DNA from: Salsuginibacillus kocurii DSM 18087
GTDB lineage: Bacteria; Bacillota; Bacilli; Bacillales; Marinococcaceae
Direction of reading: 5' to 3'
Assembly: GCF_000377705.1 (NCBI RefSeq)
Contig: NZ_KB898625.1
Span: 310,001 to 374,000 of the forward strand
DNA: 64,000 nucleotides
This document shows, piece by piece, positions 1 to 10,691 of the stretch. The notes under the pieces are model-generated. The model did no database searches. It was not told the origin of the DNA and was given only the letters and a program-made list of their open reading frames with translations. The translations under genes and the position numbers were made by a program. Each line of letters opens with the position of its first letter. Positions within the stretch are counted from its first letter, which is position 1.

Positions 1-162
1 TACAAAATATAACGAACGAATATCTTTTAAAGTAATCTCTTGACCTTTTACGGTTGCCACTACATCTACATCTTCTAATTTCTCAATACCTTCGTCATTA
101 GTAACCTCACTTGAACAAGCAACTGATATAGTCATAATAAACAATAAAATTAAATATTTCAT
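1..162 (-). CDS. Lipoprotein with SurA/PrsA-like N-terminus, partial
   Basis: Only the first 54 codons lie in the window; the gene runs off the left edge. The product starts MKYLILLFIMTISVACSSE, a lipoprotein signal peptide with lipobox ISVAC. The segment VATVKGQEITLKDIR after it resembles the opening of SurA/PrsA-type chaperone domains (VATVNGEEIT in many foldases). This suggests a membrane-anchored folding factor, but the diagnostic part is outside the window. Its upstream DNA is shared with the lipoprotein gene at 41843-42196. Confidence 0.6.
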   Translation of the reverse strand, partial: MKYLILLFIMTISVACSSEVTNDEGIEKLEDVDVVATVKGQEITLKDIRSLYFV

Positions 163-225
163 AACTACCTAACACCTTCTTTTGTTAAAGCCCCCGTTAG
201 CTTAATACCTTATATTATTATACAT

Positions 226-395
226 TTTTTCACAAACTCTCTGGTACTCTTAATATTATTTTAACATAAATATCCAAAAATCTTGGTAAGCGCACTATGA
301 TTCGCACACAAAATCACAACAAATTCACATACCCTCTAATAATTATTTCCGCCTCTGTGAATTTACCTGTGATTTATTATGTGAATTTATAATAA
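226..395. repeat. Dispersed repeat, copy 1, upstream of lipoprotein gene
   Basis: About 160 bp here match 42281-42441. The best block reads TTCACATACCCTCTAATAAT and continues identically through TTATTTCCGCCTCT; the flanks are diverged but alignable. Both copies sit at a similar distance upstream of a minus-strand lipoprotein gene. On the minus strand the core can be read as the end of an open frame in both copies, but here stop codons come just before it. The rest of the 163-701 gap shows no gene. Confidence 0.6.
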
Positions 396-701
396 AAAAC
401 CCATAGTCCCTAATATGACAATGAAACACGCACGGTGAATTTCCTTGTGAAATACCGTGCGATTTGCCTTGATATTTTATTGTTTGCACCTATGAAGTAA
501 ACCCGTTAACTAAACCGGTCCCTGCTTTTTTTCTATGGTCTACGCACTTACTCAACATAGCTGAAATAGTAATGACATTGGCGTTTTCTTTCCCTCATCT
601 TCTAGCATTCAATCACCTTACTGTTAAAGAAGTAAATAAGCATCACTTCTCCTTATGACAGTTCTTATATCAATTTACAAGCTTATCAACTTAAAAAAGT
701 C

Positions 702-1124
702 TTACCACGAGCGGTAGTCGATAATAATTTCCTCTGAATCTCTGTCCAACGAATAATCTGTATTAATAAACTCTTCATGACCAGCATCGTTTCCACCAGC
801 TTTTGCGACACTGCGCGGTAAAAGTGCGTACTTAACTCCCTCTGCATCTACAAGAACTAACAGAAAATGTCTGTCGCTTAAACTCACGGACGGTCCATTA
901 AAGCTCGTGCCTAGGCTCTCTTCCACGGCATCATCTTGTGTGTATGGCCAAAACAAATACATTTCCTTCCATTCATCATCCCCATAATCAGTAAGTGAGA
1001 CGGATTCCTCGCCGGAAGCGACAGCATCCTTCACATCGTCAGACAATTGAGGGTGCTCCTCTGTAAGGCCCAAGCCGCAGCCGGTGAGCATCAGAATGAG
1101 AATCATCAGCCGTATGTATTTCAT
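702..1124 (-). CDS. Small lipoprotein of unknown function
   Basis: A 140-residue product with a lipoprotein signal peptide and lipobox LTGC (Cys16), so it should be anchored on the outer face of the membrane. A strong ribosome binding site (GGAGGCAAC) precedes the ATG. The mature part is acidic, with a YLFWPYTQDD segment; I recognise no family. It stands alone, with no adjacent gene on the same strand within 400 bp. Confidence 0.75.
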   Translation of the reverse strand: MKYIRLMILILMLTGCGLGLTEEHPQLSDDVKDAVASGEESVSLTDYGDDEWKEMYLFWPYTQDDAVEESLGTSFNGPSVSLSDRHFLLVLVDAEGVKYALLPRSVAKAGGNDAGHEEFINTDYSLDRDSEEIIIDYRSW

Positions 1125-1293
1125 GAGGTTGCCTCCTAGTAGTTCGAAATGATCACCTATTTAAAATAACATGTTCCCACATCTCTTTATATAAGGAATC
1201 AATTTCATAATTCACAATAAGATATTCAAATCCGAATAATGAATATGACCTTCACTTCAGAAGGACGCTTTCCCGAGGGCTTGTCTTCAGCTA

Positions 1294-1323
1294 ACTTTTT
1301 CGATGGTAACCATGCGAAAAAGT
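1294..1323. repeat. Long inverted repeat in intergenic DNA
   Basis: ACTTTTTCG ATGGT pairs with ACCAT g CGAAAAAGT, 14 bp per arm with one bulged G and a one-base centre. No T-run follows, so it is not an ordinary terminator. It may be a cruciform, a protein site or a relic of a repeat family. It lies in the otherwise gene-free 1125-1558 gap. Confidence 0.6.
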
Positions 1324-1356
1324 GGATCTTCAGACTGCGCTTTATCCTCTGGGAGG

Positions 1357-1683
1357 CGCCGTCTTACTTTTCAGTCACTTTTGAAATTCCGTATAGTAAA
1401 TAAAAAATAAATAGATTTTATTCGTTTTATTGCTCATAAAACGTCATGATGAAATTGATTCTTAGTATTTCTTTTTCATATTTAATCGTAAAAAAAGCCG
1501 GCAGCTATAGTAGTAGACCAGCTGCCGGCTTTGCTATTCATTCATAGGAGCGTTATGATTAATCATTATCTTCAGATTGAGCTTCATCTACAATACGATC
1601 TTCAATATGATAGTCGACCTCTCCTAATTCTGCCATGTAATCACGCAGCATTTCCCAATCCGTATGACCTATGATGGTGCCAC
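1357..1683. repeat. Duplicated segment, copy 1: 3' end of 5'-nucleotidase gene and downstream DNA
   Basis: This stretch holds the last 40 or so codons of the 5'-nucleotidase gene, its terminator and about 130 bp beyond. It recurs in inverted orientation at 26193-26519. At the outer end (1358-1384, plus strand) it includes nine codons reading AVLLFSHF plus stop, matching the end of the small secreted-protein gene at 26492-26671. The copied block therefore once joined two convergent gene ends. Confidence 0.85.
1489..1533 (-). terminator. Rho-independent terminator of 5'-nucleotidase gene
   Basis: GCCGGCAGCT pairs with AGCTGCCGGC, followed on the minus strand by a run of six T. It lies about 25 bp after the 5'-nucleotidase stop codon. 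Confidence 0.9.
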
Positions 1684-3772
1684 GTCCATCATCATAAGCA
1701 TCAGCAAAGACTTCAAAACCGTCCCCGCCGGTTGCTGTAAAGTTATTGGTAGCAATGGTGTAAGTTTCATCTTCATCAATCGCTTCATATTCTCCATCTA
1801 CTTCGATTTCAACCGAATTCACGCGTTCTCCAGGTTCACTGTCGCTGTCAAAGGTAACCTGCGTCCCTTCCGAAACTTGCAAGAAGCCTCCGTTTTCATC
1901 CGGTACGTCTTGAACACTAGTTTCAAACGCCTCATAAATTTCTTCGCCACTCAATTCTAAAAGAGCAAGTCTGTTTCCGAAAGGCTGCACATTTATCAAT
2001 TCACCTACAGTAACCTCTCCTTCTGCAATCGGTTCGCGAATGCCTCCTCCGTTTTGGAGAGCCATTACGACATCATCATCAGCTGATAACGCCGCGTCGA
2101 GCTGCGCATCAGTGATTAAATTACCCAACGCCGTTTCAGCAGCACGCACACTCGTTTCATCACCGCGCGGGTTAGGAAGTTCAGTGATGACTTCTGAGCC
2201 GGCTGGTTCTTCTTCGATCTCTTCAATGGCTTTTGTATATGGTTCTAATTTTTCGGCAGCTTCCGGGTCTTCATCATAGTCCTCTGTGGCAAAAAGCTCA
2301 CCTTCGACATTCGTGACCACCCCATTTTCATCAAAATCAACCTGCATGGCTCCCACGTGCTCACCGTATTCTCCTGCTTGGCCAATGACTGTCGGTTCCA
2401 TTTCTTCACCATCAGCATTCTCTTCTATTAAAGTGGGCGGTTCAATTTCATCATGACTATGCCCGCCGATAATGACATCAATGCCTTCCACGTGTTCAGC
2501 AAGGAGATTATCATTACCTACACTCGGGTCGGAATCATAGCCCAGGTGCGTGAGCGCTACTATTTTATCAATGCCCTCTTCCTCAAATTGAGTAACCATC
2601 TTTTCTGCCGTTTCAATATAGTCGTGGAACTCTACCTCCTGAGGACTTGAGATATCGACAGTATCTTCGGTGTTCAACCCAAAGATGCCGACTTCTTCTC
2701 CGTCCACTTCTTCTACAATTCCGTCATAAAGAGCGCCGTCTTCTGATTCAAAAGACACGTCGCCTTTTTCATCATCTACAAACTCTTCATAGGCTGAAAA
2801 ATCCATATTGGAAGCTACGATCGGAAAGTTCGCCTCCGCAAAAAATTCGGCAAGTTCCGGATGGCCTTCTTCTTCATCGCCTAGGTCAAATTCATGATTG
2901 CCAGGTACAAATGCGTCATACTCCATCATATTCATAAACTGTACAGCGTCCTGGCCATGAAACTCATTAAAGTACAGGGTACCGGAGAAAACATCTCCAC
3001 CATCGAGCAGCAAGCCGTCATCCCCATATTCCTCTTGAGCGGCTTCGTATGTAGTTATGAGTTGTGGGTAGGCATCTGTCCGCCCGTGCAAATCATTGGT
3101 GTGGAAAATATTTAAACTCGTGGTTTCCGAATCATCTGCCTCTTCGCCAAGTTCCCATACACGATACAAAAATGCTGCGAATTCTGCACGCGTTACTTCA
3201 TCTTCTGCTCTGAAATCATCCAACTCGGTAGTAAGCCCTAAATCAGCAAAGATTTGAACATCCTCTTGATGTGCTTCATGTACACCTTCAAGGTTAATTT
3301 CTTCTGATTCCGTCTCTACTTCATCTAAACCAAAGCCGCGAGCTAAAATGGAAGCCGTTTCTTCGCGGGTGATCTTTGCTTCTGGTGCAAAGAGGGTTCC
3401 GTCGCCTTCAAATATCCCTGCTTCTGTCACTGCAGCGATAGCGTCTGCATGAGAGTCACTTTCTTCTACATCTTCATAGTCATCAAGTACGCCGGGGTCC
3501 GTGCTGCTTAAACCTAGAGCACGTTGAAAGGCAGCGGCCGTATGCTGGCGCTCAATAGGCGCTTCAATACCAAACGTTCCGTCGGGCCTTCCTTCAAAAA
3601 CCCCTTCTTCCGTTAAAGCTTCTACAGCATCGGTATACCACTCGTCTCCCTCGACATCTTCATAGCTATTGTCACTCCCGGCTCCTGCAACCGAGGTAAA
3701 CGCTAACCATGCCGCCGTAGACGCCAGCGGAATAGACAAAAACATTTTCCCCTTCCCTTTCGCTCGTTCCAT
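1559..3772 (-). CDS. SLH-anchored 5'-nucleotidase / metallophosphoesterase
   Basis: A 737-residue secreted enzyme of the UshA/YfkN family, which removes phosphate from extracellular nucleotides. After a signal peptide (about 1-31) come three acidic S-layer-homology modules (about 36-85, 97-150, 160-207) that should hold it in the wall. The metallophosphatase domain shows FHTNDLHGR (about 221), DGGDVFSG, PGNHEFD and GGHSHDE metal-binding motifs. The C-terminal 5'-nucleotidase domain includes NGGGIREPI. The strongly acidic composition suits a salty or alkaline habitat. GGGGGAGG precedes the ATG. The gene is monocistronic with its own terminator. Its 3' end is duplicated at 26193-26318. Confidence 0.93.
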   Translation of the reverse strand: MERAKGKGKMFLSIPLASTAAWLAFTSVAGAGSDNSYEDVEGDEWYTDAVEALTEEGVFEGRPDGTFGIEAPIERQHTAAAFQRALGLSSTDPGVLDDYEDVEESDSHADAIAAVTEAGIFEGDGTLFAPEAKITREETASILARGFGLDEVETESEEINLEGVHEAHQEDVQIFADLGLTTELDDFRAEDEVTRAEFAAFLYRVWELGEEADDSETTSLNIFHTNDLHGRTDAYPQLITTYEAAQEEYGDDGLLLDGGDVFSGTLYFNEFHGQDAVQFMNMMEYDAFVPGNHEFDLGDEEEGHPELAEFFAEANFPIVASNMDFSAYEEFVDDEKGDVSFESEDGALYDGIVEEVDGEEVGIFGLNTEDTVDISSPQEVEFHDYIETAEKMVTQFEEEGIDKIVALTHLGYDSDPSVGNDNLLAEHVEGIDVIIGGHSHDEIEPPTLIEENADGEEMEPTVIGQAGEYGEHVGAMQVDFDENGVVTNVEGELFATEDYDEDPEAAEKLEPYTKAIEEIEEEPAGSEVITELPNPRGDETSVRAAETALGNLITDAQLDAALSADDDVVMALQNGGGIREPIAEGEVTVGELINVQPFGNRLALLELSGEEIYEAFETSVQDVPDENGGFLQVSEGTQVTFDSDSEPGERVNSVEIEVDGEYEAIDEDETYTIATNNFTATGGDGFEVFADAYDDGRGTIIGHTDWEMLRDYMAELGEVDYHIEDRIVDEAQSEDND

Positions 3773-3985
3773 ATGTATACCTCCCCCTTAAATATCAGAT
3801 TGTTTCCAATTTTATTGCTGCTTCCTCTACCCCGTCAACACTGATAAGCGTTCGGGTAAACAAGGACTATTCCTTAAAAAGAACCCGCTTAACGGGACTA
3901 TAAACACAATATATTGGCACTTTATTGAAGTTTTCCCGAAAGAACGGCCGATAACAAAGAAACCCTTCCGTTGCAGCTCTAATTA

Positions 3986-4014
3986 GAAAAAAGCAATGGG
4001 CACTCCCATTGCTT
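3986..4014 (-). terminator. Terminator of the ABC importer operon
   Basis: AGCAATGGG pairs with CCCATTGCT around a 4-base loop, with a T-run on the minus strand. It lies 44 bp after the ATPase stop codon and ends the operon 8536-4058. Confidence 0.88.
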
Positions 4015-4057
4015 TCACTAATACATATTCTTCCATCCGTCCTGACTTTAACCTTTC

Positions 4058-5119
<1,062 letters not shown>

Positions 5120-5130
5120 ATAGATTCCTC

Positions 5131-6789
5131 CTAAACACTCGTTCCACTGCGTCTTTCAATAAGCTTTAACAGTCCCATGCAGGCCAGCACAATCACAATC
5201 AAGATAAAGGACATCGCCGAGGCCCGCCCGACTGCGGCCTGGTCGGCCAAGTTCAAAATGTACGGCGCGGCCAGGTTCGTTCCTGGTGATATTAAGAAAA
5301 TGACCGAGCTGACAGATACCATCGAGGTCATAAACGTGTACACAAACCCGGCCATAAAGGCTGGGGTGAGAAGCGGCGCCACCACCCGGCGGAACGTATG
5401 GTACGGTCCGGAGCCAAGGTCGGATGATGCTTCTTCCAAGGAGACATCGAGCTGTTGCATTTTACTGATCCCTGCTTCAAGCCCGACCCCGATTTTGCGA
5501 AAGGCCATGTTCATGACGAGCAAAAAGATCGTGCCGGTAAGGAAAAACGGCGCGCCGTTGAAAATCAAGACGTACCCGATACCCATCACCGTCCCTGGTA
5601 TGGCAAGCCCGAACAGCGCGGTGAACTCTGTCAGTTTTTTCATGGGCACGTTTTTGCGGGCTGTCATATACCCTTGCAAAATACCAAGTCCGGCGGCAAG
5701 AAGTGCCGCAAAGAATGAAACGATCACACTGTTCCAGAGGAAGCCCCATCCGGACGTATCTGAAAAGTGATCAAGCGTCAATTCATTGTTAATGCCGATA
5801 ATTTGTACAAATGCACTCATAACGACCATGACAAACATAACAACGATAAAAAGTGCCATTACAGTGGAAACACCGAACATAGCCGCTTTTACTTTCGGAT
5901 GGAGCGGATTGTTAGCACCTCCCGTTGTCGTGGCAACTTCATGGTCTTTTAAGATATACGTCTGGAACAAGAAGACAAGAAAGCTAGGCAGTACTAGGAA
6001 CACACCTAATACGGCTGCCATTTCAAGGTTTTGCTGCCCAGTTACAAGCAAGAATGCATCAGACGCCAAGAAGTTCTCGCCGCCCCCGATAATCAGCGGG
6101 TTGGAAAAGTCAGCGAGCGCCATAACAAAAACGATGAGGCCCGCTTTTAAAATCGCTGTGCCGGCAAGCGGCAAGGTGACTTTGCGAATGGTGCGGCCCT
6201 GTCCGGCTCCGAGGTCCTGGGAAGCATGTTCCAGGCTCGGATTCATGTTGCGCATTGAGCTTTCAATCATCATATAAGCAATCGGAAAATAGCCTAAGAT
6301 TTGGGCAATCACTACGCCCCAAAAACCGTAAATGCTGATTTCAATCCCGGTAAAATCTGCAATCCACTGTGACACAACCCCGCGGCGCCCAAATAAAATA
6401 ATAAGTGCGAGCGAGAAAATAAACGGCGGGGCCACAAGCGGCAAGAGGCCGATTCCCCGGTACGTTTTCGATAAATACGTGTTCGAACGTGTCACATAGA
6501 GAGCAAACGGAATTGCAATCATGAGTATGATTAACGTAGAAACCGTTCCGGCCGCTACACTATTAAATAATGCTTGAAAATAAGAGGGGTTGGAAAAGAA
6601 ACGTGCGTAATATTCAAAAGTAAAGCCTCCGTTGCCAATTCCAAAGCTCTGTACGAAGACTGCAAGCACCGGTGCCAAAATAAAAGCGAAGAGAAGGGCG
6701 GCAATACCCCAGGTTGCCGCCAAAAAGCCTTTCTCTACTTTCGCTTTTTTCTTTATTGGAACCGATGTTTGTTCAGTTAGTTCACTCAT
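5131..6789 (-). CDS. ABC importer permease, fused double-domain
   Basis: A 552-residue permease made of two binding-protein-dependent transport domains in one chain, with about 12 membrane segments. Each half has an EAA loop that docks the ATPase: EHASQDLGAGQGRT (about 200) and EEASSDLGSGPYHT (about 465). Fused permeases of this kind occur in the FbpB/AfuB and 2-aminoethylphosphonate groups. It lies between the binding protein and ATPase genes, in the same direction with short gaps. Confidence 0.92.
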   Translation of the reverse strand: MSELTEQTSVPIKKKAKVEKGFLAATWGIAALLFAFILAPVLAVFVQSFGIGNGGFTFEYYARFFSNPSYFQALFNSVAAGTVSTLIILMIAIPFALYVTRSNTYLSKTYRGIGLLPLVAPPFIFSLALIILFGRRGVVSQWIADFTGIEISIYGFWGVVIAQILGYFPIAYMMIESSMRNMNPSLEHASQDLGAGQGRTIRKVTLPLAGTAILKAGLIVFVMALADFSNPLIIGGGENFLASDAFLLVTGQQNLEMAAVLGVFLVLPSFLVFLFQTYILKDHEVATTTGGANNPLHPKVKAAMFGVSTVMALFIVVMFVMVVMSAFVQIIGINNELTLDHFSDTSGWGFLWNSVIVSFFAALLAAGLGILQGYMTARKNVPMKKLTEFTALFGLAIPGTVMGIGYVLIFNGAPFFLTGTIFLLVMNMAFRKIGVGLEAGISKMQQLDVSLEEASSDLGSGPYHTFRRVVAPLLTPAFMAGFVYTFMTSMVSVSSVIFLISPGTNLAAPYILNLADQAAVGRASAMSFILIVIVLACMGLLKLIERRSGTSV

Positions 6790-6813
6790 CGGTGTCGTCC
6801 TCCGTTACAATCT

Positions 6814-7785
6814 TTAGTCAAACTTCTCCTGCCATTCATTCATGATCCGCTCGCGGTTTTCCGCAGCCCAAACAGCATCATAATCAATCAGGTTCGGTTC
6901 GAAATCGATGGTGCCTTCTACATCCGGCTTCGTAACCATAGAGCGGTATTCAGCCGCAAGTTCCATTCCTTCATCTGTACCGATAAAGTCAATTACCTCT
7001 TCAGCTGCTTCCTGGTTGTCAGCATCCTGGAAAATCCAGGCCACGTCCAAGTCAAAGCCTACGCCTTCTTCTGGAATCATAATATCAATTGGGTAACCTT
7101 CTTCCATGCGGTCAAAGATAGCTTGGTCCCACGTAATACCAATTGCATATTCACCTTGGGAGGTCATTTGCGCTGGCGCAGAACCGGATTGTGAATACTG
7201 GCCAACATTATTATCAAGTTCATCAAGGTAGTCCCACGCTTCATCTTCACCCATCTCTTGCATTAACGTCGATACGAATAAAAATGCTGTACCTGACGTA
7301 CCTGGGTCTGGAAGTACAATTTCACCTTCATACTGTGGATCAAGTAAGTCTTCCCAAGATTCAGGACGGTCGAGTCCAAGCTCGTCTAATAAATCTTCAT
7401 TAATTGCTACCGCGTTAAACCAATACGACCAGCCGTACCATTGGCCGTCCGGGTCTTTAAACTCGTCCGGCACATCATCCCATGTATCTGACTCGTAAGG
7501 CTCGAGCATGTCTTCTTCTTCAGCCACAAGCGCAAAGCTATGGAGCATGCCCCACATCATGTCCGCGTTGACATCCGGATATTCTGAATCAATCCGGCTC
7601 CATGCCTCTTCACTCGACATTCTGAGCACATCAATATTTACACCCGTTTCCTCTTCAACCGCAGAAGCAAAGCTCTGCATTTCTTCTTCATCATTGTGTG
7701 TGTACATCGTGACCGTATTGTCTCCTGAGCTCCCACACGCGCTGAGTACTAGTACACTTGCAAGTCCTACAATCCATTTCTTCAT
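6814..7785 (-). CDS. ABC importer substrate-binding lipoprotein
   Basis: Chosen start MKKWIVGLASVLVLSACGSS gives 323 residues with lipobox LSAC. A GGGATGGAG site precedes it, whereas the longer open frame would overlap the gene upstream. The mature protein is a type-2 periplasmic-binding fold of the Fe3+/thiamine/2-aminoethylphosphonate group (TVTMYTHNDEEE start; WGYSYWF-like region WYGWSYWFNAVAIN). It captures substrate outside the membrane for the permease at 5131-6789. The adjacent HAD phosphatase suggests a phosphorylated or phosphonate substrate rather than iron; that is inference. Confidence 0.88.
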   Translation of the reverse strand: MKKWIVGLASVLVLSACGSSGDNTVTMYTHNDEEEMQSFASAVEEETGVNIDVLRMSSEEAWSRIDSEYPDVNADMMWGMLHSFALVAEEEDMLEPYESDTWDDVPDEFKDPDGQWYGWSYWFNAVAINEDLLDELGLDRPESWEDLLDPQYEGEIVLPDPGTSGTAFLFVSTLMQEMGEDEAWDYLDELDNNVGQYSQSGSAPAQMTSQGEYAIGITWDQAIFDRMEEGYPIDIMIPEEGVGFDLDVAWIFQDADNQEAAEEVIDFIGTDEGMELAAEYRSMVTKPDVEGTIDFEPNLIDYDAVWAAENRERIMNEWQEKFD

Positions 7786-7801
7786 CTTCTCCATCCCTTT
7801 C

Positions 7802-8536
7802 CTATCCTTGAATTTCATCATAATGGTGGATAATTTCATCTGCATCGCACAAATGATCATCATATAAGGTATAACTCACTACACCGACCGCCGCTTTCGT
7901 GCCGGCAGACCGGCCGGTTTTCATATCTGAATTGGTATCACCAATCATCAAGCAGTTCTCCGGGGCAACGCCAAGCTCTTCACAAGCTTTAAGCAGCATA
8001 TCCGGCTCTGGCTTCGCTCTTTGCACCTGATCAGCGCCTATCACCGCTTGAAATTTCGAGTGAAGGCTAAGCGCCTCCAGGTGTTTTTCGGCGATTGCTG
8101 TATCATCAGCAGTGACTACTGCACGTTTAATCTGTTTTCGTTCTAGCCGCAGCAAAAAATCATGGAGTCCGGGCAGTGGCCGTAACCCTTGCATATAGCT
8201 CTCCCTTTCTTCCATATCTTCAACAGCTATATGTACCGTCTGCCTAGCTACGTCCCAACTCCATCCTGTTTCATAAAGAGCTCCAGCTAAAATGGTTTGG
8301 ACTTCTGCCATACTCCCAATCGCAAGCGGCCCATTTGGATCAACGACCCTGTCTTTAATAGATAGGCCCAGTGCCCCTTCTACTCGCTGAATGGTCTCCT
8401 CATTTGAAGCATCCGCAACAATCCCTTTCACCCAATCCACCCACAGTGATGGAAAATCAACGAGCGTCCCGTCTTTATCAAACAGAACAGCTTCGACCTC
8501 CCACGATGATTCATTAATCTGCAAATAAGAATTCAT
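7802..8536 (-). CDS. HAD-family phosphatase, PGP/PpaX-like
   Basis: A 244-residue cytoplasmic hydrolase of the haloacid dehalogenase superfamily. Motif I is LFDKDGTLVDF with the nucleophile Asp near residue 20, motif II is VVTADD, the motif III lysine is in RAKPEPDML, and motif IV is GDTNSDMK. A helical cap lies between motifs I and II. It is the first gene of the importer operon, 16 bp before the binding-protein gene. It may dephosphorylate what the importer brings in, such as a sugar phosphate or a phosphonate-derived aldehyde. The exact substrate is not visible. Confidence 0.87.
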   Translation of the reverse strand: MNSYLQINESSWEVEAVLFDKDGTLVDFPSLWVDWVKGIVADASNEETIQRVEGALGLSIKDRVVDPNGPLAIGSMAEVQTILAGALYETGWSWDVARQTVHIAVEDMEERESYMQGLRPLPGLHDFLLRLERKQIKRAVVTADDTAIAEKHLEALSLHSKFQAVIGADQVQRAKPEPDMLLKACEELGVAPENCLMIGDTNSDMKTGRSAGTKAAVGVVSYTLYDDHLCDADEIIHHYDEIQG

Positions 8537-8933
8537 AGCAACCTCCCTTCATTTAATTAATATAAAATATAATTTATATTCAATATTTATTTAACGTTAT
8601 AAATGTTAGTCATTTAATGCACAAAAGTAAAATACAATCTGTCTCTTCATGCTTTCGCAATTTGCGATATTTTCACATGATTCGACAAAAGCCCTACCTA
8701 TCTTTTAATATCTCTTTCTACATAGACATATCTATGAACTAGCACTTAGAAATAGCTTTTTACAGGGAAAACATGAACAAAGAGGAAATGATTAGGGGAG
8801 AAGGAAAACGAAAAGAAGGATATAAATGGAAGCAGGAGACCCTGCAGATGCAATGAGTTGTCAGTTTTTATCAAAAATATCCGTTTTGTGTTACAGTAAT
8901 TTAGATACATATTTTCGATAAAGGACGTTACTT
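8537..8933. other. Intergenic region without recognised gene
   Basis: Divergent spacer between the HAD/ABC operon and the TSUP permease gene. The part next to the HAD gene (8540-8600) is very AT-rich and probably holds its promoter. A 27-codon open frame at 8773-8856 lacks a good ribosome binding site. Confidence 0.5.
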
Positions 8934-9671
8934 ATGTGGATAGAGATTCTATTTGTCTTTTTTGTCTTATTAATAGGTAGTTTTATTCAAGGTGTAAGCG
9001 GCTTTGGCTTCGGGTTGGTAGCTATGGGGCTTCTCCCCTTTTTATTTACAGTTAAAGACAGTACCTTGCTCGTTATTTCGCTGGCCATTGTCCTCGCCGG
9101 CTCCATCTTAATTAAAGAATATAAACACCTCGATATAAAAGGCCTTTCGGTCATTTTAAGTGCTGCCATCGTAGGACGGATCGGCGCCTTCTTTTTTCTC
9201 ACCAACTTTGGAGAGCTCGAAGAACTAGAAAATGTGCTTGGCCTCTTTCTGATGGGAATGGTTCTCTACTTATTTTTTAAAAAGAAAGGAGAGGGGCCAT
9301 CTCGTTTGATGCTTCATCCGCTCACTCCGGTACTTCTCGGCTTAGTGGGCGGATTTGTCGGCGGCGTGTTTGCCGTGGGCGGCCCCTTTTTCGTCGTTTA
9401 CTTTTTAATGCTCTATCAAAACAAACATCGCTATAACGCCAATATGCAGGCAAGTTTCTTTATCACCAGCTTGCTCACACTCGTGCTACACGGCACGAGC
9501 GGAGATTTGAATCCTGATTTCTTCGTTTATTTCCTCATCGGGATAGCAAGCGTCATACTAGGTTCCCGCGTCGGCCTCCTCTTTTTCGACCGGCTCTCGC
9601 AACGACGGGTGCAGCAATCTGCAATGGCGCTCGTCTTTTTAGCAGGCCTCTCGCTTATTTTGTTTTCATAG
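8934..9671 (+). CDS. TSUP (TauE/SafE) family membrane permease
   Basis: A 245-residue integral membrane protein with about eight hydrophobic segments. It has the two-fold repeat of the TSUP family: GSFIQGVSGFGFGLVAMG near the N-terminus and GLVGGFVGGVFAVGGPFFVVY in the second half. Members export or import sulfite, sulfoacetate and related organosulfur anions; the substrate here is unknown. It stands alone, with its own terminator at 9692-9725, and is divergent from the HAD/ABC operon. AAAGGACG precedes the ATG. Confidence 0.88.
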   Translation: MWIEILFVFFVLLIGSFIQGVSGFGFGLVAMGLLPFLFTVKDSTLLVISLAIVLAGSILIKEYKHLDIKGLSVILSAAIVGRIGAFFFLTNFGELEELENVLGLFLMGMVLYLFFKKKGEGPSRLMLHPLTPVLLGLVGGFVGGVFAVGGPFFVVYFLMLYQNKHRYNANMQASFFITSLLTLVLHGTSGDLNPDFFVYFLIGIASVILGSRVGLLFFDRLSQRRVQQSAMALVFLAGLSLILFS

Positions 9672-9691
9672 AATAAGAGCCACTTCAAAAA

Positions 9692-9725
9692 AAGAAGCCG
9701 AGATATATTCTCGACTTCTTTGTGG
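9692..9725 (+). terminator. Terminator of the TSUP permease gene
   Basis: AAGAAGCCGAGA pairs, with one mismatch, with TCTCGACTTCTT, followed by a short T-rich stretch 20 bp after the stop codon. Confidence 0.8.
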
Positions 9726-9875
9726 CGGTAGGGAAGGGGGGCATATCCGAGGCAGGCAGCAGTTCTTGCGCTCTTACCTTTCCAGAGGGAGTCTCCGGGA
9801 CTTTGAAGAACATGCTTTCATTTCAGCACTCCGCCAGTGTTTTCACAGGATAGTTACCGTGAGCTAAACATCCGC

Positions 9876-10012
9876 TCAACTCGTATGCTGCTCTTTCAAA
9901 AGTAAATCGGCTTCTTTCAATTCAAAGTTATGTTCTGCCTCAATAGCCACGACTTCATCGCGATAACCTTCTGACGTTTCACCTTTTTTCCTTAGAATGA
10001 CATCCTGCAAGC
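9876..10012 (-). pseudogene. Possible decayed coding fragment
   Basis: On the minus strand an open stretch of about 43 codons ends at 9876 (GETSEGYRDEVVAIEAEHNF region, then ELKEADLLLKEQHTS and stop). Its composition is protein-like and acidic, but I see no start codon with a ribosome binding site and no recognised family. It could be a gene relic. The remainder of 9726-10119 shows nothing else. Confidence 0.3.
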
Positions 10013-10119
10013 AGAACTACTAAAAAAAAAAGTCAGCTGGTGGAGTACGGGCTATCCTTAATCCACCTTGCTTATCAACATACGTTTCCCAATAATAGCC
10101 CCTTCTTCTTTCTTACTTT

Positions 10120-10635
10120 TCAGCTCAACGTATGTACCAGCTTTTCAACGACTTCTTCTATAGTAAGACCGTCCGTGAGTATATGTTTAGATCCTTCTGC
10201 ATAGATGACACGGCGTGTTTGATAGAGGGCATATAAATCTTCCAATGTTTGACTCTCCAACTTTGGCCTACCTTCTATTAAGGTTGGAAGCCGTTCCTTC
10301 CACGCTTCCCAAGAAATATCAAGAAAGAAGACTTCTGCCTTAGCGCTTGCGACTTGGCGCACTTCCTCCTGTATGTACGCCCCGCCTCCCAACGATAGAA
10401 CCACCTTTTTTTCTTCCTCTAACAGCTCTGCGATGACTTTGCGTTCAATTTGACGAAACGCTGGCTCACCGTCTTCACGAAAAATTTCTGGAATCGTTCG
10501 CGCTGTTTTTCGTTCAATTTCATGATCAGTGTCAAGAAACGTAAAGCCCAGCCGTTCGGCTAACTGCTCCCCTACTGATGTTTTTCCCGCTCCCATAAAA
10601 CCAATTAAGACAACTCGTTCTGATTGGTCTTTCAT
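10120..10635 (-). CDS. aroK: Shikimate kinase
   Basis: A 171-residue P-loop kinase that phosphorylates shikimate at O3 in the chorismate pathway. It shows the Walker A motif GFMGAGKTSVG (about 12-22), the shikimate-binding DTDHEIE, the FREDGEPAFRQIE substrate region and SLGGGAY. The length is normal for AroK. It is monocistronic and not near other aro genes. A minus-strand terminator-like hairpin at 10692-10722 lies 57 bp upstream of the start codon. Confidence 0.93.
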   Translation of the reverse strand: MKDQSERVVLIGFMGAGKTSVGEQLAERLGFTFLDTDHEIERKTARTIPEIFREDGEPAFRQIERKVIAELLEEEKKVVLSLGGGAYIQEEVRQVASAKAEVFFLDISWEAWKERLPTLIEGRPKLESQTLEDLYALYQTRRVIYAEGSKHILTDGLTIEEVVEKLVHTLS

Positions 10636-10691
10636 GTCCCCACCTCTTTATATAACCTTCTATTTCTTTAATCTACCATGACAGAGGATAC

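Noticed and set aside
8773-8856. 27-codon plus-strand frame between the HAD and TSUP genes
   Set aside because: Lys/Glu-rich, no proper ribosome binding site, no signal or conserved motif.
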